From the NCBI RefSeq assembly GCF_000021485.1, contig NC_011761.1:1332001-1396000 (forward strand): a DNA stretch of 64,000 nt, written 5' to 3'. Below the pieces are notes generated by a model, which made no database searches, was not told the origin of the DNA, and saw nothing but the letters and a program-made list of their open reading frames with translations. Made by a program: the position numbers and the translations under genes. Below are positions 43,268 to 52,360 of this stretch, piece after piece; positions within the stretch are counted from its first letter, which is position 1, and every line of letters starts with the position of its first letter. Source of the stretch: Acidithiobacillus ferrooxidans ATCC 23270. GTDB lineage: Bacteria > Pseudomonadota > Gammaproteobacteria > Acidithiobacillales > Acidithiobacillaceae.

Positions 43268-43523
43268 GCAAATCCGCCATCAGATCGTCCACGCTAGTGA
43301 ACTTCTTGCCTTTGCCCGCTTCCAGCTCGGCAATGGCCTTCTTGGTGGTGGCGTTGGGCACCTTCACGTGGAAAGGCATGCGTTGTTCGTCGGCGATGCG
43401 CAGCATCAGCAGACGGATGGCGTCGGAAACCGACAGCCCCATTGCTTCAAGCGCGCTGGCGGCCCGCTCCTTGGTGTTGGTGTCAATGCGGGCGCGGACG
43501 TAGGTGTCGGTGGTAGTGCTCAT
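43254..43523 (-). CDS. dinJ: RelB/DinJ-family antitoxin
   Basis: An 89-residue antitoxin with the RelB/DinJ ribbon-helix-helix start (YVRARIDTNTKERAASALEAM followed by GLSVSDAIRLLM) and an acidic tail DDLMADLHADD. The partner toxin gene downstream is cut short, so this is an orphan. It could still repress its own promoter or neutralise a related toxin encoded elsewhere. Confidence 0.88.
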   Translation of the reverse strand: MSTTTDTYVRARIDTNTKERAASALEAMGLSVSDAIRLLMLRIADEQRMPFHVKVPNATTKKAIAELEAGKGKKFTSVDDLMADLHADD

Positions 43524-43547
43524 GGTAATTTTCCAGGAATGCTCAGG

Positions 43548-44444
43548 CTACACCGTGGGCAATTTTAGCTGTGTGGCATGAGTTTTGTGTTCCAGAACTT
43601 TTAATACGGCATAGTCCGTTTTTACCCCGGCATCTGTTTGCCATTGCGTGACCCGGACGCGGCAAATCAAAACGTCCGATTTTGCAAAAGATTCCTTATC
43701 GGAGTTCACTCGAAGAAGGAATTCTGTATCCTCAATAGACACAAATACGGTCGCCTGCCCATCATACAGTCTCCACTTGTTGCCTTCTTGAAACGCCAGA
43801 TTAGCGATAGAGAAAGCCTGTGTTCGCTCTTCAGAGAACAAAATCTCATCCGTGGCTGGTGGAGTAACAAAGTATCCACGCTCCTTTTTGCTAACAGTGA
43901 CATCGACAGATTCATCCCGGCCTAACGCTATAGTCTCAATGCCATCACAGTTCAGGGGATCCAATGCTTTTTCGAGCTTTTCCCGAAATTCGCGGTGCTG
44001 AAGCAAAATAAGAGTATATTCTTCGATTTCAAGCTGATCCTCATCTTCCGTGATGAGAATTCGTTTGTTCCCGTGAATATCTATCCTGTGAATTTTTCGT
44101 CCGCGCAACCATTTCAGAGCAGCGATGGCGCCACCGCCAAAAGCCCCCAACCCCAGGAGTACTGCTGTCGCGTTGGCCAGCCCTTGCCCGTCCTTACCGG
44201 CAAACCAGTCTATCGTTGACTGGAGCACACCGGATGTCAAAGTAAGGTCTACACCAAAACTGCCGGTCTTGAACGATGCCTTGACGTTTACCACCATTTT
44301 GCTCTTCGGGCCAAATAGTGCCTGACTGGCAGCATCACAAGCGTCTGCCAGAGAGAGCAGCGCGGGAGCCAGATCCCGCACATCCATTTCGTGCGTATCC
44401 AAGGCTGGACCATCGTAGGTAATCCGAAAATGTTCAGTGCTCAT
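43548..44444 (-). CDS. Unknown protein with one central membrane segment
   Basis: A 298-residue protein with one hydrophobic segment at about 90-112 (ANATAVLLGLGAFGGGAIAALKW, written in part) between an N-terminal domain (FRITYDGPALDTHEMDVRDL) and a larger soluble C-terminal domain. No signal peptide. I do not recognise a named family. An AT-richer composition than the IS-laden region to its right is noticeable. No operon partner. Confidence 0.7.
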   Translation of the reverse strand: MSTEHFRITYDGPALDTHEMDVRDLAPALLSLADACDAASQALFGPKSKMVVNVKASFKTGSFGVDLTLTSGVLQSTIDWFAGKDGQGLANATAVLLGLGAFGGGAIAALKWLRGRKIHRIDIHGNKRILITEDEDQLEIEEYTLILLQHREFREKLEKALDPLNCDGIETIALGRDESVDVTVSKKERGYFVTPPATDEILFSEERTQAFSIANLAFQEGNKWRLYDGQATVFVSIEDTEFLLRVNSDKESFAKSDVLICRVRVTQWQTDAGVKTDYAVLKVLEHKTHATQLKLPTV

Positions 44445-44666
44445 CGAAATTTTTGTCCGATCTGAAGCTGCTCCTAGGGTAGCACCATCTGCTCAGATTT
44501 TCTTCCGCCAGGTCGTGCGCTTCTTGGCAAATTTGTTCTCAGTCCCAACTATGCTTTGCGGGTGCTGAATTTTTCGCCATGCGCAGAGCACGAAGCCCCG
44601 ACTACAGCCCTGGCTTAGTCGCGGGAGGATTCACTGTCCGCATGCTCCGATACCCGCCCTGTGCAT

Positions 44667-44676
44667 GATCTATACC
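44667..44676 (+). promoter_or_regulatory. GATCTATACC promoter motif before plsC-like gene
   Basis: The second of three identical decamers. It lies 30 bp before the ATG at 44706 and is followed by CTCC, as the copy at 60182 is. TATACC could be a -10 element. Confidence 0.45.
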
Positions 44677-44705
44677 CTCCCATCAGCCTTCACGGGAGTA
44701 TCGCC

Positions 44706-45266
44706 ATGCCGGGTCACCTGATCCTTGTCCGTCCGCATACGTCGTTGCTGGACGGCCCTGTCATTGCCCGTTACCTGCATCAGATGGGTGGACATTGCGG
44801 CTACCTGTTCGCCGTCGATCCAGATTATGCTCGCCACCCTTTCTGGCGAAGGGCGCTGACTTGGTATGGCCGGGTCCACGGCCACCAGCGCATGGTCGCC
44901 CTTGACCAACGATCACCCATGGCGCTTCGGGTGATTTTGCGCACCCTGGAGGCGGGCCACGGAGTGGTGCTGTTCCCGCAGGGAACGGGCATTTCCAATC
45001 CGGTCCGGCCAGATCTGCCTGGAGCATCCTGGTTAGCCCGTAAATCCCGATGCCTGGTCACGGAGATCCGCCTGGATCACTCCCGCTGGATTCCTCAAGT
45101 GGCGTATCATGGACGTGTGCGCCACGCCACTCATGGGGCACCAGCCATGGGACCTCCTCGTGCGCTACATCGTCGCCCAAATTACCCGGTCACCCGTGGC
45201 CACCAGAGGGGGCGATTCCTGCTCTGGCCGGGCCGTAACTGCTTTTTTTCGGTTAATCCGTTTTAG
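44706..45266 (+). CDS. PlsC-like acyltransferase, probably with damaged C-terminus
   Basis: A 186-residue frame resembling 1-acylglycerol-3-phosphate acyltransferases. The catalytic H-x4-D is HTSLLD near residue 10 and the substrate loop is LFPQGTG near 98 (normally FPEGTR). After about residue 150 the sequence becomes arginine-rich and unlike the family, while the +1 frame from 45109 continues to 45339. A frameshift near 45,110 is likely. A GATCTATACC motif upstream suggests control in common with ssb and the ArdC-like gene. Confidence 0.6.
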   Translation: MPGHLILVRPHTSLLDGPVIARYLHQMGGHCGYLFAVDPDYARHPFWRRALTWYGRVHGHQRMVALDQRSPMALRVILRTLEAGHGVVLFPQGTGISNPVRPDLPGASWLARKSRCLVTEIRLDHSRWIPQVAYHGRVRHATHGAPAMGPPRALHRRPNYPVTRGHQRGRFLLWPGRNCFFSVNPF

Positions 45267-45351
45267 GGGGTTGAGAGTGGCGATTATTACGAGAGCACGC
45301 GTGGTAAGATCATCAAAGCATCCGGAATCAACCGGCTAAAAGAAGTTTCCC

Positions 45352-46040
45352 GTGCGCAAGATCGTGGCAACCGTTGGTTTTGCTATCCTCGCCTTGCCTA
45401 CCTGCGCGGCGGTGCACGGCGTAAACCCCATCCCGCGCGCGCAGATCCGCCTCACTACGACAGCCGGCTACCGTGTGCCTGACACCGAACTGCGCGCCAG
45501 CCTTTCGGCGCAGTCCAGCGGATCCGGTCCTCGACGCTTGCCGCCCAGGTCAACCGGACGGTGGCATGGGCGGACGCACAGGTTTCGTCGGTACACCGTT
45601 TGCAACGGCACGCCGACGGATATGCGGCCGTGCGCACGGGGAACAAAACGGCCCCGTGGCGCGTACAGGAAACCCTGGTCGCCGAGAGCGCAGACCCATC
45701 CGCCTTATTACCACTTCTGGGCACGTTGCAAGAACGGCTGCACCTCGATGGACTGGAATACACTGCGTCACCAGGACAAATCCGCACAGCGAACGATCGC
45801 GCCGAGGTAATCGCCCTGCGCCGTTTTCTGGCCGCAGCCAAGCGTGATTGCGCCGCACTTGGGTTCCCCGGCGCGGCGCGTCCTGTGAAGGTGGACCTGC
45901 AGGCCGGTTCACCACCAATTCCTGTCCGGCCCTATCCCGTGATGATGGCGGCCATGCGGGAGGCTCCGGGGCCGGTGGCGGCCAACCCGGGCGTTACTCA
46001 CGGGACCGTTACGGTCAGCGGGATCGCTGATTGCCGGTAG
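45352..46040 (+). pseudogene. Frameshifted SIMPL/DUF541-like secreted protein
   Basis: A GTG start opens a signal peptide (RKIVATVGFAILALPTCAA) and the first strand of a SIMPL-like domain. Near 45,495-45,505 the protein continues in another frame (STLAAQVNRTVAWADAQV and onward to 46040), where the pattern ALLPLLGTLQERLHLDGLEY fits the family. A single-base change joins the halves. SIMPL proteins are periplasmic, of unclear role. Either a true pseudogene or a sequencing error. Confidence 0.6.
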
Positions 46041-46123
46041 TTCCGGCAATGGATAGCGAACGATCCCAGGATCGCGGGGAGATCATGCTCGACGACCGCA
46101 AGGTTGATCCAGATAGGAGGGAG

Positions 46124-46152
46124 GCAGTTTCAGGTTCGATACCTGAAACTGC
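46124..46152. repeat. Perfect 12-bp hairpin
   Basis: GCAGTTTCAGGT (46124-46135) and ACCTGAAACTGC (46141-46152) pair perfectly around TCGAT. No T-run follows on either strand. It lies between the broken SIMPL gene and an IS21 fragment. Confidence 0.7.
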
Positions 46153-46201
46153 AGAAAACGCTGCCCGAGTGGGAAATTACCGTGTCCAGTGCGGTGGGTA
46201 G

Positions 46202-46696
46202 TTACGTGGCCAGCTTCCGGTTCACAGGCGGCCACGGATATTTGGTGGAGGTGCGGTAAGGCATTTGATCACCATTGCCTCCATAGAGAGGTTGATTCCC
46301 CTTGCGGAATTCTACCCAGTCCACTTGCATCTGCTCACCCGGTGCCGTCTCGAAACGCACCACCGGATCGTCGGGCAGCGCAGGTTTGATCCCGCGCAGG
46401 AAACGACGCAGTTGGCTCATCCCTCCAGCATAACCCTGGGCGGCAATCTCCCGGTGCAGCACCGTGGCCGGTATCCAGTGGGGATGTGCTGCCGCCTGCC
46501 GTTCCCGCAGGTACGCTTCATAAGACGATAACTTGCTGGTCCGCTTCTTCTGCCGCTCGTAGTACGGTGTCCGCCCCTTCGACAAGTGGCTGCGCACCGT
46601 ATTTACCGCACATCCTACCTCGGCCGCTATCCGCCGCAGGCTGAAACCGTGTTTCCTTAATACCTCGATTTCCATATACACCTCGTTCGTGATCAC
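46202..46696 (-). pseudogene. IS21-family transposase IstA, N-terminal fragment
   Basis: Starting at a GTG (46696), the frame shows the IstA start (EVYMEIEVLRKHGFSLRRIA) with its HTH and continues to the catalytic-domain start VDWVEFRKG near 46,300. There the sequence departs from IstA (QPLYGGNGDQ) and stops. About two thirds of IstA and all of IstB are absent. It is a remnant. Confidence 0.75.
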
Positions 46697-46758
46697 CGGC
46701 GCCTCAAATACGCCGATCTTCTCAACCCGGTGTATCAACTTTCAATCGCTGGCCTGTA

Positions 46759-47415
46759 TCAATTTACATCCGCCGCTGACAGGGGGTTTCCCTGGCGGAG
46801 GAGCTCCTGTTGTGCGGCTATGGCCGCCGCCTGGTAGGATTGGAGGCGAATATAATCCTTGGCTGTGGCCTGTTGTCGGAGGAAGGCCGCCAAGTCCTGG
46901 ACCAGACCCGTCATCAAGGGTGCCGTAGCCCCGGGGAAAGCACCACCGATGTGATGAAAAAGCCCGATGATCACCTGGCCGACATCCCCCACGGTCGCGG
47001 CGGCCGTCATATTGCCACCGAGCGCGAAGCGGATGGCCCGCTCTCGCCATGGGGCGAAGTCCAGCGCATTCACCACATCACCAACAATCACTCCTCCGCC
47101 CGAACGCAGGGCTCGCCCTCCCGGCCCCTGCCCTTCGGGGATGTCTGCCAAGCTACTGATGCGCAGGCCCTCCGTGTACTCCCTCGCAGCGCCCGCAGTG
47201 GCCATCACCTGCACCCAGGTAGCCCCGGGCCCTAGGCGACCGACCCACGCCACGGGCAGATCCAGATCCGCAGCCAGTCGTTCGGCCACGCGCTGGAATA
47301 CGGTATCAACGGCGTTTTCCAGGCCATCCCGCAGGATGCGCACCATGGCCAGCAGGCTACAATAAAATTGCTCTTGGGACTGCTGTGTTTCCAGGATCAC
47401 CGGGCGCGGCTCCAT
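46759..47415 (-). pseudogene. GAF-domain protein fragment
   Basis: About 218 residues from ATG 47415. Residues 30-190 form a GAF domain (VFQRVAERLAADLDLPVAWVG and ALRSGGGVIVGDVVNAL). The chain ends in a helix (QSYQAAAIAAQQELLR) that normally leads into a GGDEF or kinase domain, followed by a few odd residues and a stop at an IS border. Most likely the front part of a diguanylate cyclase cut by transposition. Confidence 0.6.
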
Positions 47416-47563
47416 TTTTCGGCCATTTGGCTGGGAAGATAGCAAAGCCGTTATCGCTTTGCCATTGACTAGCCTTGTCCAACGACACAGAGTCTGAACG
47501 GGGTAGCATGTTTCCACGCTGAGATGAGTCTGAAAGCGGACTGGAGTCTGGGATCATCCGGAG

Positions 47564-47925
47564 ATGATCGTGACTCTACATACCGAAAAACTCAGCACCC
47601 TGGAGCAACTGCGTGCCTTCGCCGACGGCACCCAGGCCAGCTCCTTTGAGGCGTCTAGCTGCCAGGAAGCCTATGACTGTATCGCCGACACCCTGCGCCG
47701 TTTCCACTACGAGCTGCGCCGCAAGGCCGACAAAGGGCTTATCACCCGCTTTCTCTGCCAGGTGACAGGGCTATCCCGTCAGCAAGTGGTCCGGCATATC
47801 CGCCAGTTCCGTGAGACCCGGCAGGTCCAGGACCGGCGCGGGGCACCCGCCAAGCCGTTTGCGCGGCGCTACACGGACGAGGACGTGCACCTGCTGGCCG
47901 AGCTGGACCGTCTGCACGCCTTCCT
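47564..47925 (+). pseudogene. Transposase N-terminal fragment (DDE, integrase-core type)
   Basis: The frame reads like the N-terminal HTH region of a large integrase-core transposase (CIADTLRRFHYELRRKADKG, RQQVVRHIRQFRETRQVQDRRG). It is intact to about 47,915, where it meets an IS21 fragment on the opposite strand. The catalytic DDE part is missing. Confidence 0.65.
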
Positions 47926-48198
47926 TCTTGATGGCTTCAAACATCATCAGTGCGGTACGTCGGTCGCGCTTGGGCGGTGTGCGTCGGCTTCCAGCCACAA
48001 TCTCAGCCGGGCCTCAAATGGCGTCAGCTTGACGATGGCGCGGGCTCTGCAACACGTGGGCTTGGTACCGTCTGGCGCCCGCAGCCACTTCTTGATGGTG
48101 TTGCGCGACAGACTGGTGCGTCGCCCAATCTCGCTGATGGATACATGTTCCCGGAAGAACATCCGACGAACCTTCGCATACATGACCATGGTAATCAC
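47918..48198 (-). pseudogene. IS21-family IstA fragment, frameshifted
   Basis: From ATG 48198 the N-terminal HTH of IstA is clear (YAKVRRMFFREHVSISEIGR). After residue 75 (LEADAHRP) the protein continues in another frame (KRDRRTALMMFEAIKKEG), then ends at the junction with the transposase fragment. Upstream, AATATTGACCA and AATTTTGACCA-type repeats at 48,235-48,290 are the terminal repeats of this element. Confidence 0.7.
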
Positions 48199-48234
48199 CT
48201 CTTCATTCCTCCTTCTTAAAAAAGCAGGATACGT

Positions 48235-48300
48235 CGTGGGTTACCTGGTCAAAATTCAACGCGCATAAGCGCGTCTAAATGGTCAATATTGGGTTAGCGT
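48235..48300. mobile_element. IS21-type terminal repeats
   Basis: On the minus strand two direct repeats with TTGACCA cores (near 48,285 and 48,250) lie at the outer end of the IS21 remnant, as expected for multiple transposase sites at IS21 ends. The end abuts the IS66-like fragment at about 48,300. Confidence 0.5.
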
Positions 48301-48399
48301 CCACATCCGTGACTTCAGTTCCGTGTTTTCCGCGAGAAGAAATCGGATCAGATCATCCTTGGCAGCGGGGTCCATCGCGCTCAGGTTAGGCTGATTCAT
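48300..48399 (-). pseudogene. IS66-like transposase N-terminal stub
   Basis: The minus strand from ATG 48399 reads MNQPNLSAMDPAAKDDLIRF and then LLAENTELKSR, the typical beginning of IS66-family TnpC with its leucine-zipper-like part. It is interrupted after about 33 codons by the IS21 end. Confidence 0.5.
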
Positions 48400-48701
48400 A
48401 TCATCCTTGTGGCTTGATAGCTTGCGACATTTTACGTCAAAACGATCCATGAAACACTAGGTGGTGAACAGTTACCACCATGATTTATATATAGATATTA
48501 CACAAGCAACAGAATCATGTTTGTTTTTTGTAACAGTTATTTAACATGTGCACACGCTGGGCATAATGTAACACTCTGGAGCTTGCAGTTATTTTCATAT
48601 GGCACATTATTTGCTTATTATTTATCGAAACAGCCGCGCCTGACTAAAAGCGCCGAAGACAAGGGAAATGCCCGACACCTTCATTGTGGAGGGGAAGTGC
48701 C
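48400..48701. other. 302-bp AT-rich region without a gene
   Basis: GGTGGT and ACCACC form a small inverted repeat near 48,471-48,490, then an AT-rich part (TTTATATATAGATATT) suitable as a promoter for the gene at 48702. Nothing else can be supported. Confidence 0.4.
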
Positions 48702-49052
48702 ATGAACAAAATAGCTGACAGGAATTTTATTTCTACCATGAGCCTTGAGGAAGATGTGGAAGCTCTTGTGAGGGATATTTCCTTCTGTTGTGGGCGAAAT
48801 GTGTGTATATCGTGCTATGAGATACATGATGCCAACACGGGAGAATGCATAAACGCCAATGTATTATCTCTCTCTCCCGAATTCCGGGAACGGTTCAACC
48901 TTCTGAAAGAAAAGTTTGAGGCAGCAACTGCGGAACTCCTGAAAGAGAAATACCCGCTTCAGACTGACCATGATAACCAAGATGATGAAGGCTCGGAGTG
49001 GATGTGGTGCCGCCTTCGTTCAGTGGCACCGCTTTTTTGCGTAGCAACATGA
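48702..49052 (+). CDS. Unknown small protein
   Basis: A 116-residue acidic protein with an ATG preceded by GTGGAGGGG. The first 95 residues form a plausible small fold with five cysteines (FCCGRNVCISC and later); the last 16 residues overlap a GGTGCC/GGCACC hairpin followed by T6 (49,006-49,036), which looks like a transcription terminator. The end may therefore be altered. No family recognised. Confidence 0.55.
   Translation: MNKIADRNFISTMSLEEDVEALVRDISFCCGRNVCISCYEIHDANTGECINANVLSLSPEFRERFNLLKEKFEAATAELLKEKYPLQTDHDNQDDEGSEWMWCRLRSVAPLFCVAT
49006..49038 (+). terminator. Hairpin with T-run
   Basis: GGTGCC and GGCACC pair around a 13-base loop and are followed by GC and six T, the form of a weak intrinsic terminator for the gene at 48702. 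Confidence 0.45.
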
Positions 49053-49480
49053 GTTGCTGACACATGGGGCAAAAACCCTCGTTCCCAGCCAATCCTCACT
49101 TTTACAACCGTGGCAGGGACTAGGATTGAAGCAAAATTGTGAGAAGCTGAGCCATTCATCAATATTATGCCATCGATGTAACTGTTCATTGCCCTTTTCC
49201 GGCGCCAGAATCCCATCCATTGATGCACCTTGCCCCCCACCCAATCAGTCCGATCAGGAGCTTTCAATCACTCGGGCCACCTCCCCGTGGCACTTTGAGC
49301 ATCTTCCCTTCAGGATTAGGTTGCCGTCCTAGAGGGTTCCGGAGAAATCGGTGATTGTCACTGAGCATCGGCATTGCCAGCACCAAACATTGGCCAATAA
49401 TATATCTTCCACCGCTTTGTCGAAGAAAAAGGACGGAAGATAAAGGGGTTCAGCGAAGCCGCCCTGCATACCATGAACCA
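49053..49480. other. 428-bp region without a gene
   Basis: Short frames on both strands have no start signals or recognisable products. The segment lies between the terminator at 49,006-49,038 and the IS21 fragment and probably represents broken insertion-sequence or flanking DNA. Confidence 0.4.
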
Positions 49481-49499
49481 CTACGACTGGCCTGGCCCG

Positions 49500-49985
49500 C
49501 AGATACTGATGAAGTCCCACTCCACGCAGCGGCGCTTTCCATCACCGCGTTCGGTCAGGCCCCGATGGTGTGCTCGAACGAGGCGATTTGCCGTTTCCAC
49601 GCTCGCTGCCGGAGTTTCAGCGGTTGTTCCCAGATGAGGCGGTGTGCGCAGCCTAACTTGAGCGTGCGCGATGGAGCAATGGGTTTGCTTGCTCTCTGGA
49701 ATGCGCCCAACTTCGGGATCGGCTGATGCTCGCGTTGATAGCGGGGTTCGGTTTCGGCTTTGAGGTACTTCCTGACAGTATTGCGGGAAAGCCTGAAATC
49801 CCGGGCAATGGCGCTGATGCTCTCGCCCTTGACCAGGTGGCGTCGACGCAACTTGACGATGGTTTCCATGCATAACACTCCAGGTCCCTCCGGCCAAAGA
49901 CCGGATGATGGCACAAACCCGGGGTGGTCAATTTTGCACGCCAATCACCCCGATAACCTGGTCAGTTTTGCACGCCGGTTAACAT
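49500..49985 (-). mobile_element. IS21-family remnant (second type) with terminal repeats
   Basis: From ATG 49869 the IstA HTH is clear (GESISAIARDFRLSRNTVRKYL). After LGAF the reading continues across two or more frames (EQANPLLHRARSS, then HRLIWEQPLKLRQR), so it is degraded by indels. Outside the gene, TGGTCAATTTTGCACGCC (49,929-49,946) and TGGTCAGTTTTGCACGCC (49,960-49,977) are direct repeats of the IS21 end. This differs in sequence from the other two IS21 fragments. Confidence 0.72.
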
Positions 49986-50086
49986 AAGTATCTTTCGACG
50001 TCTCACGTGGTCAACTGCCTCAATGCTTTGAGACGGGTGCGCAGGCGGAATCCACCATTCGCGTGGGAGTGCGCTGAAATGCCGTA

Positions 50087-51223
50087 CTAATCAAGTGATT
50101 TACGAAAACGCAGCACGCTTATCGTCAACATTATCAACGCGAGCAATGCCAAGGCCCCGAGTTCCGGCCAGAGTACCGCGAAGCCTACCCCTTTGAGAAA
50201 AACCGCCCGGATGATCACCAAAAAATAACGCAACGGATTGATCATGGTAAACCATTGCAAGACTTTTGGCATGGCGGCGATCGGAAAAGCGAATCCCGAA
50301 AGGATGAAAAAGGGATTGAGCAGAAAGAAATTGAGGGCGAAGGCTTGCTGCTGCGTGCGCGAAAAAGTTGACATCAGTAAACCCATGCCCACCACCGCCA
50401 GCAAAAACAGTGCGGACCCGACCAGCATCACCCATGGGTCACCGATGAAAGGCACGTGGAACCAGGCGATGCCGACGAAACTGACCAGCGCGATGTCGCC
50501 GAGCCCAATGAGGAAAAATGGCACGGTCTTGCCGAGAATGAACTCAACGGGCCGGATTGGGCTGACGAGAATCTGTTCGAGCGTGCCAACCTCGCGCTCG
50601 CGTACGATGGCGAACGCGGTGAGGCTGACCACCTGCATCAGTGTCAGGGTGCCGATCACTCCGGGGATGAAGAACCAGCGCTCGTCGAGCCCTTCGTTGA
50701 ACCAGGGGCGCATCTGCAGCGAAATACCGACGACCGGAGCCGCAGCGGGGCCTGGCCGGGAAGGAAAGACGCGGCTTGCCGCCTGCTCGGTGGAGAAGTT
50801 GGCGACGATCTGGGCGATGTAGCCGAGTGCAATGAGTGCCGTGTTCGAGTTTGTACCATCCACGATGACTTGCAGTGGTGCGCTCTTCCCGTTTTCCAGG
50901 TCGCGGCTGAAGCCGGCGTGAATGACGATGGCGATCACGGCCCTGTCGTGGTCGATGTCGCTGGTGATTTCCCTCTGATTCGTGGCCATGTCGACGATGT
51001 CGAAGCGGGAGGTGGCGGCGAAATGCGAGATCAGGCTGCGGCTGGCCTGGCTCTGATCGAGATCGAGCACTGCGGTGGTGACATGGTGCACGGTGAAGGT
51101 GGCGGCATAGCCGAAGACAAGCATCTGGAGAATCATCGGGACTATGAGGCGGAACATCGCCCAGCGATCGCGCCGGAGTTCCAGGAACTCCTTCATCAGC
51201 ATGACCGAGAGACGCTCGAACAT
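50087..51223 (-). CDS. ybhR: ABC-2 type exporter permease (YbhR-like)
   Basis: A 378-residue ABC2 permease: one N-terminal helix (MLVFGYAATF), a large periplasmic part (about 45-170) and five C-terminal helices with REREVGTLEQILVSPIRP before the third. With the sister permease it forms the membrane part of a YbhGFSR-like exporter for drugs or other hydrophobic compounds. It is the last gene of the five-gene operon, 3 bp after ybhS. Confidence 0.88.
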   Translation of the reverse strand: MFERLSVMLMKEFLELRRDRWAMFRLIVPMILQMLVFGYAATFTVHHVTTAVLDLDQSQASRSLISHFAATSRFDIVDMATNQREITSDIDHDRAVIAIVIHAGFSRDLENGKSAPLQVIVDGTNSNTALIALGYIAQIVANFSTEQAASRVFPSRPGPAAAPVVGISLQMRPWFNEGLDERWFFIPGVIGTLTLMQVVSLTAFAIVREREVGTLEQILVSPIRPVEFILGKTVPFFLIGLGDIALVSFVGIAWFHVPFIGDPWVMLVGSALFLLAVVGMGLLMSTFSRTQQQAFALNFFLLNPFFILSGFAFPIAAMPKVLQWFTMINPLRYFLVIIRAVFLKGVGFAVLWPELGALALLALIMLTISVLRFRKSLD

Positions 51224-51226
51224 GGC

Positions 51227-52360
51227 CTACAGATGCTTGCGGAAGGCTCTGGCGGCGAGCCAGATGATGATCGCGGCATAGGCGACGAGGCCGAGGACTG
51301 GCGTCCACAGATCGGTCAGCCCGCTACCCTTGAGGAAGATCGCGCGCAGAATGGTAACGTAGTATCGCGAATAGACGGCATATGTGAGGACCTGGATCGC
51401 AGCCGGCATCTGGTCGATGGGGAAGGTGTAGCCTGACAGGAGGGTGGTAGGCAGCATGGTCAGCAAAAGGGCGACCTGGCTCGCCCCGAGTTGGTTGCGG
51501 ATGCGCACGGAGATGAGGTAGCCGATCCCCAGCACGACAAGGTCGAAGAGGGCGGTCGTCACGAACAGTATGCCGATGCTTCCGCGGAACGGGACGTGGA
51601 ACCAGAAGACTGCGACGGCCAGGCAGAACGCCGCATCGAGCAAACCGATGGCGAAGTACGGTATAAGCTTGCCGAACATGACCTCGAGCGGAGTGACCGG
51701 GGTTGAGATCAGTTGCTCCATGGTTCCCCGCTCCCACTCGCGCGAGATGGTCAGCGAGGTGAGCTGGGCGCCGACCAGCGCAAGGATCACCGCGACTACC
51801 CCAGGGATGATGAAGTTGCGGCTTTCCAGGGTTTCATTGAACCAGACGCTGGGTTCGAAATCGACCTGTCCGACCAGCGACGGCTGAACGCCATGGCTGG
51901 CGGCCCATCGGGCAGCAATCGTGGCATTGGCTTGGGCGACCACACCCTGGGCATAGCCCATCGCTATGTTGGTGGTATTGACGTCGGTGGCGTCGAAGAT
52001 GGCTTGCACCGGCGCACTTCCGGTCGCGGCGAGGGTGCGGGAGAAGTCCACCGGGATGACGACCGCTGCGGCGCATTCACCGCGGTCCATTGCCCGGCGG
52101 ATGCCGGCCTCGGAGGCGATGGTATGGCTGATGGTGAACCAGTTCGAAGCCGTGAAATCGTCGACTACCGCGCGGCTGGCCTGGCTGTTCTCCTGGTCGT
52201 AGACGCACAGGGGCACGTGCTTGATGTCGAGACTCACGCCGTAGCCGAGCAGGCCCATTTGCATCAGCGGCATCAGCAGCGCGACGGCCAGGCTGCGCGG
52301 ATCCCGCCAGACTTGCAGCGTCTCCTTGTAAGCCATGGCCAGTAGGCGCTGAATATTCAC
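51227..52360 (-). CDS. ybhS: ABC-2 type exporter permease (YbhS-like)
   Basis: A 377-residue ABC2 permease with the same layout as its neighbour: helix 1 near 25-40, periplasmic domain to about 175, then five helices, and SREWERGTMEQLISTPVTPLE in the cytoplasmic loop. It overlaps the ATPase gene by 4 bases. The two permeases are paralogues and likely form a heterodimer. Confidence 0.88.
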   Translation of the reverse strand: MNIQRLLAMAYKETLQVWRDPRSLAVALLMPLMQMGLLGYGVSLDIKHVPLCVYDQENSQASRAVVDDFTASNWFTISHTIASEAGIRRAMDRGECAAAVVIPVDFSRTLAATGSAPVQAIFDATDVNTTNIAMGYAQGVVAQANATIAARWAASHGVQPSLVGQVDFEPSVWFNETLESRNFIIPGVVAVILALVGAQLTSLTISREWERGTMEQLISTPVTPLEVMFGKLIPYFAIGLLDAAFCLAVAVFWFHVPFRGSIGILFVTTALFDLVVLGIGYLISVRIRNQLGASQVALLLTMLPTTLLSGYTFPIDQMPAAIQVLTYAVYSRYYVTILRAIFLKGSGLTDLWTPVLGLVAYAAIIIWLAARAFRKHL

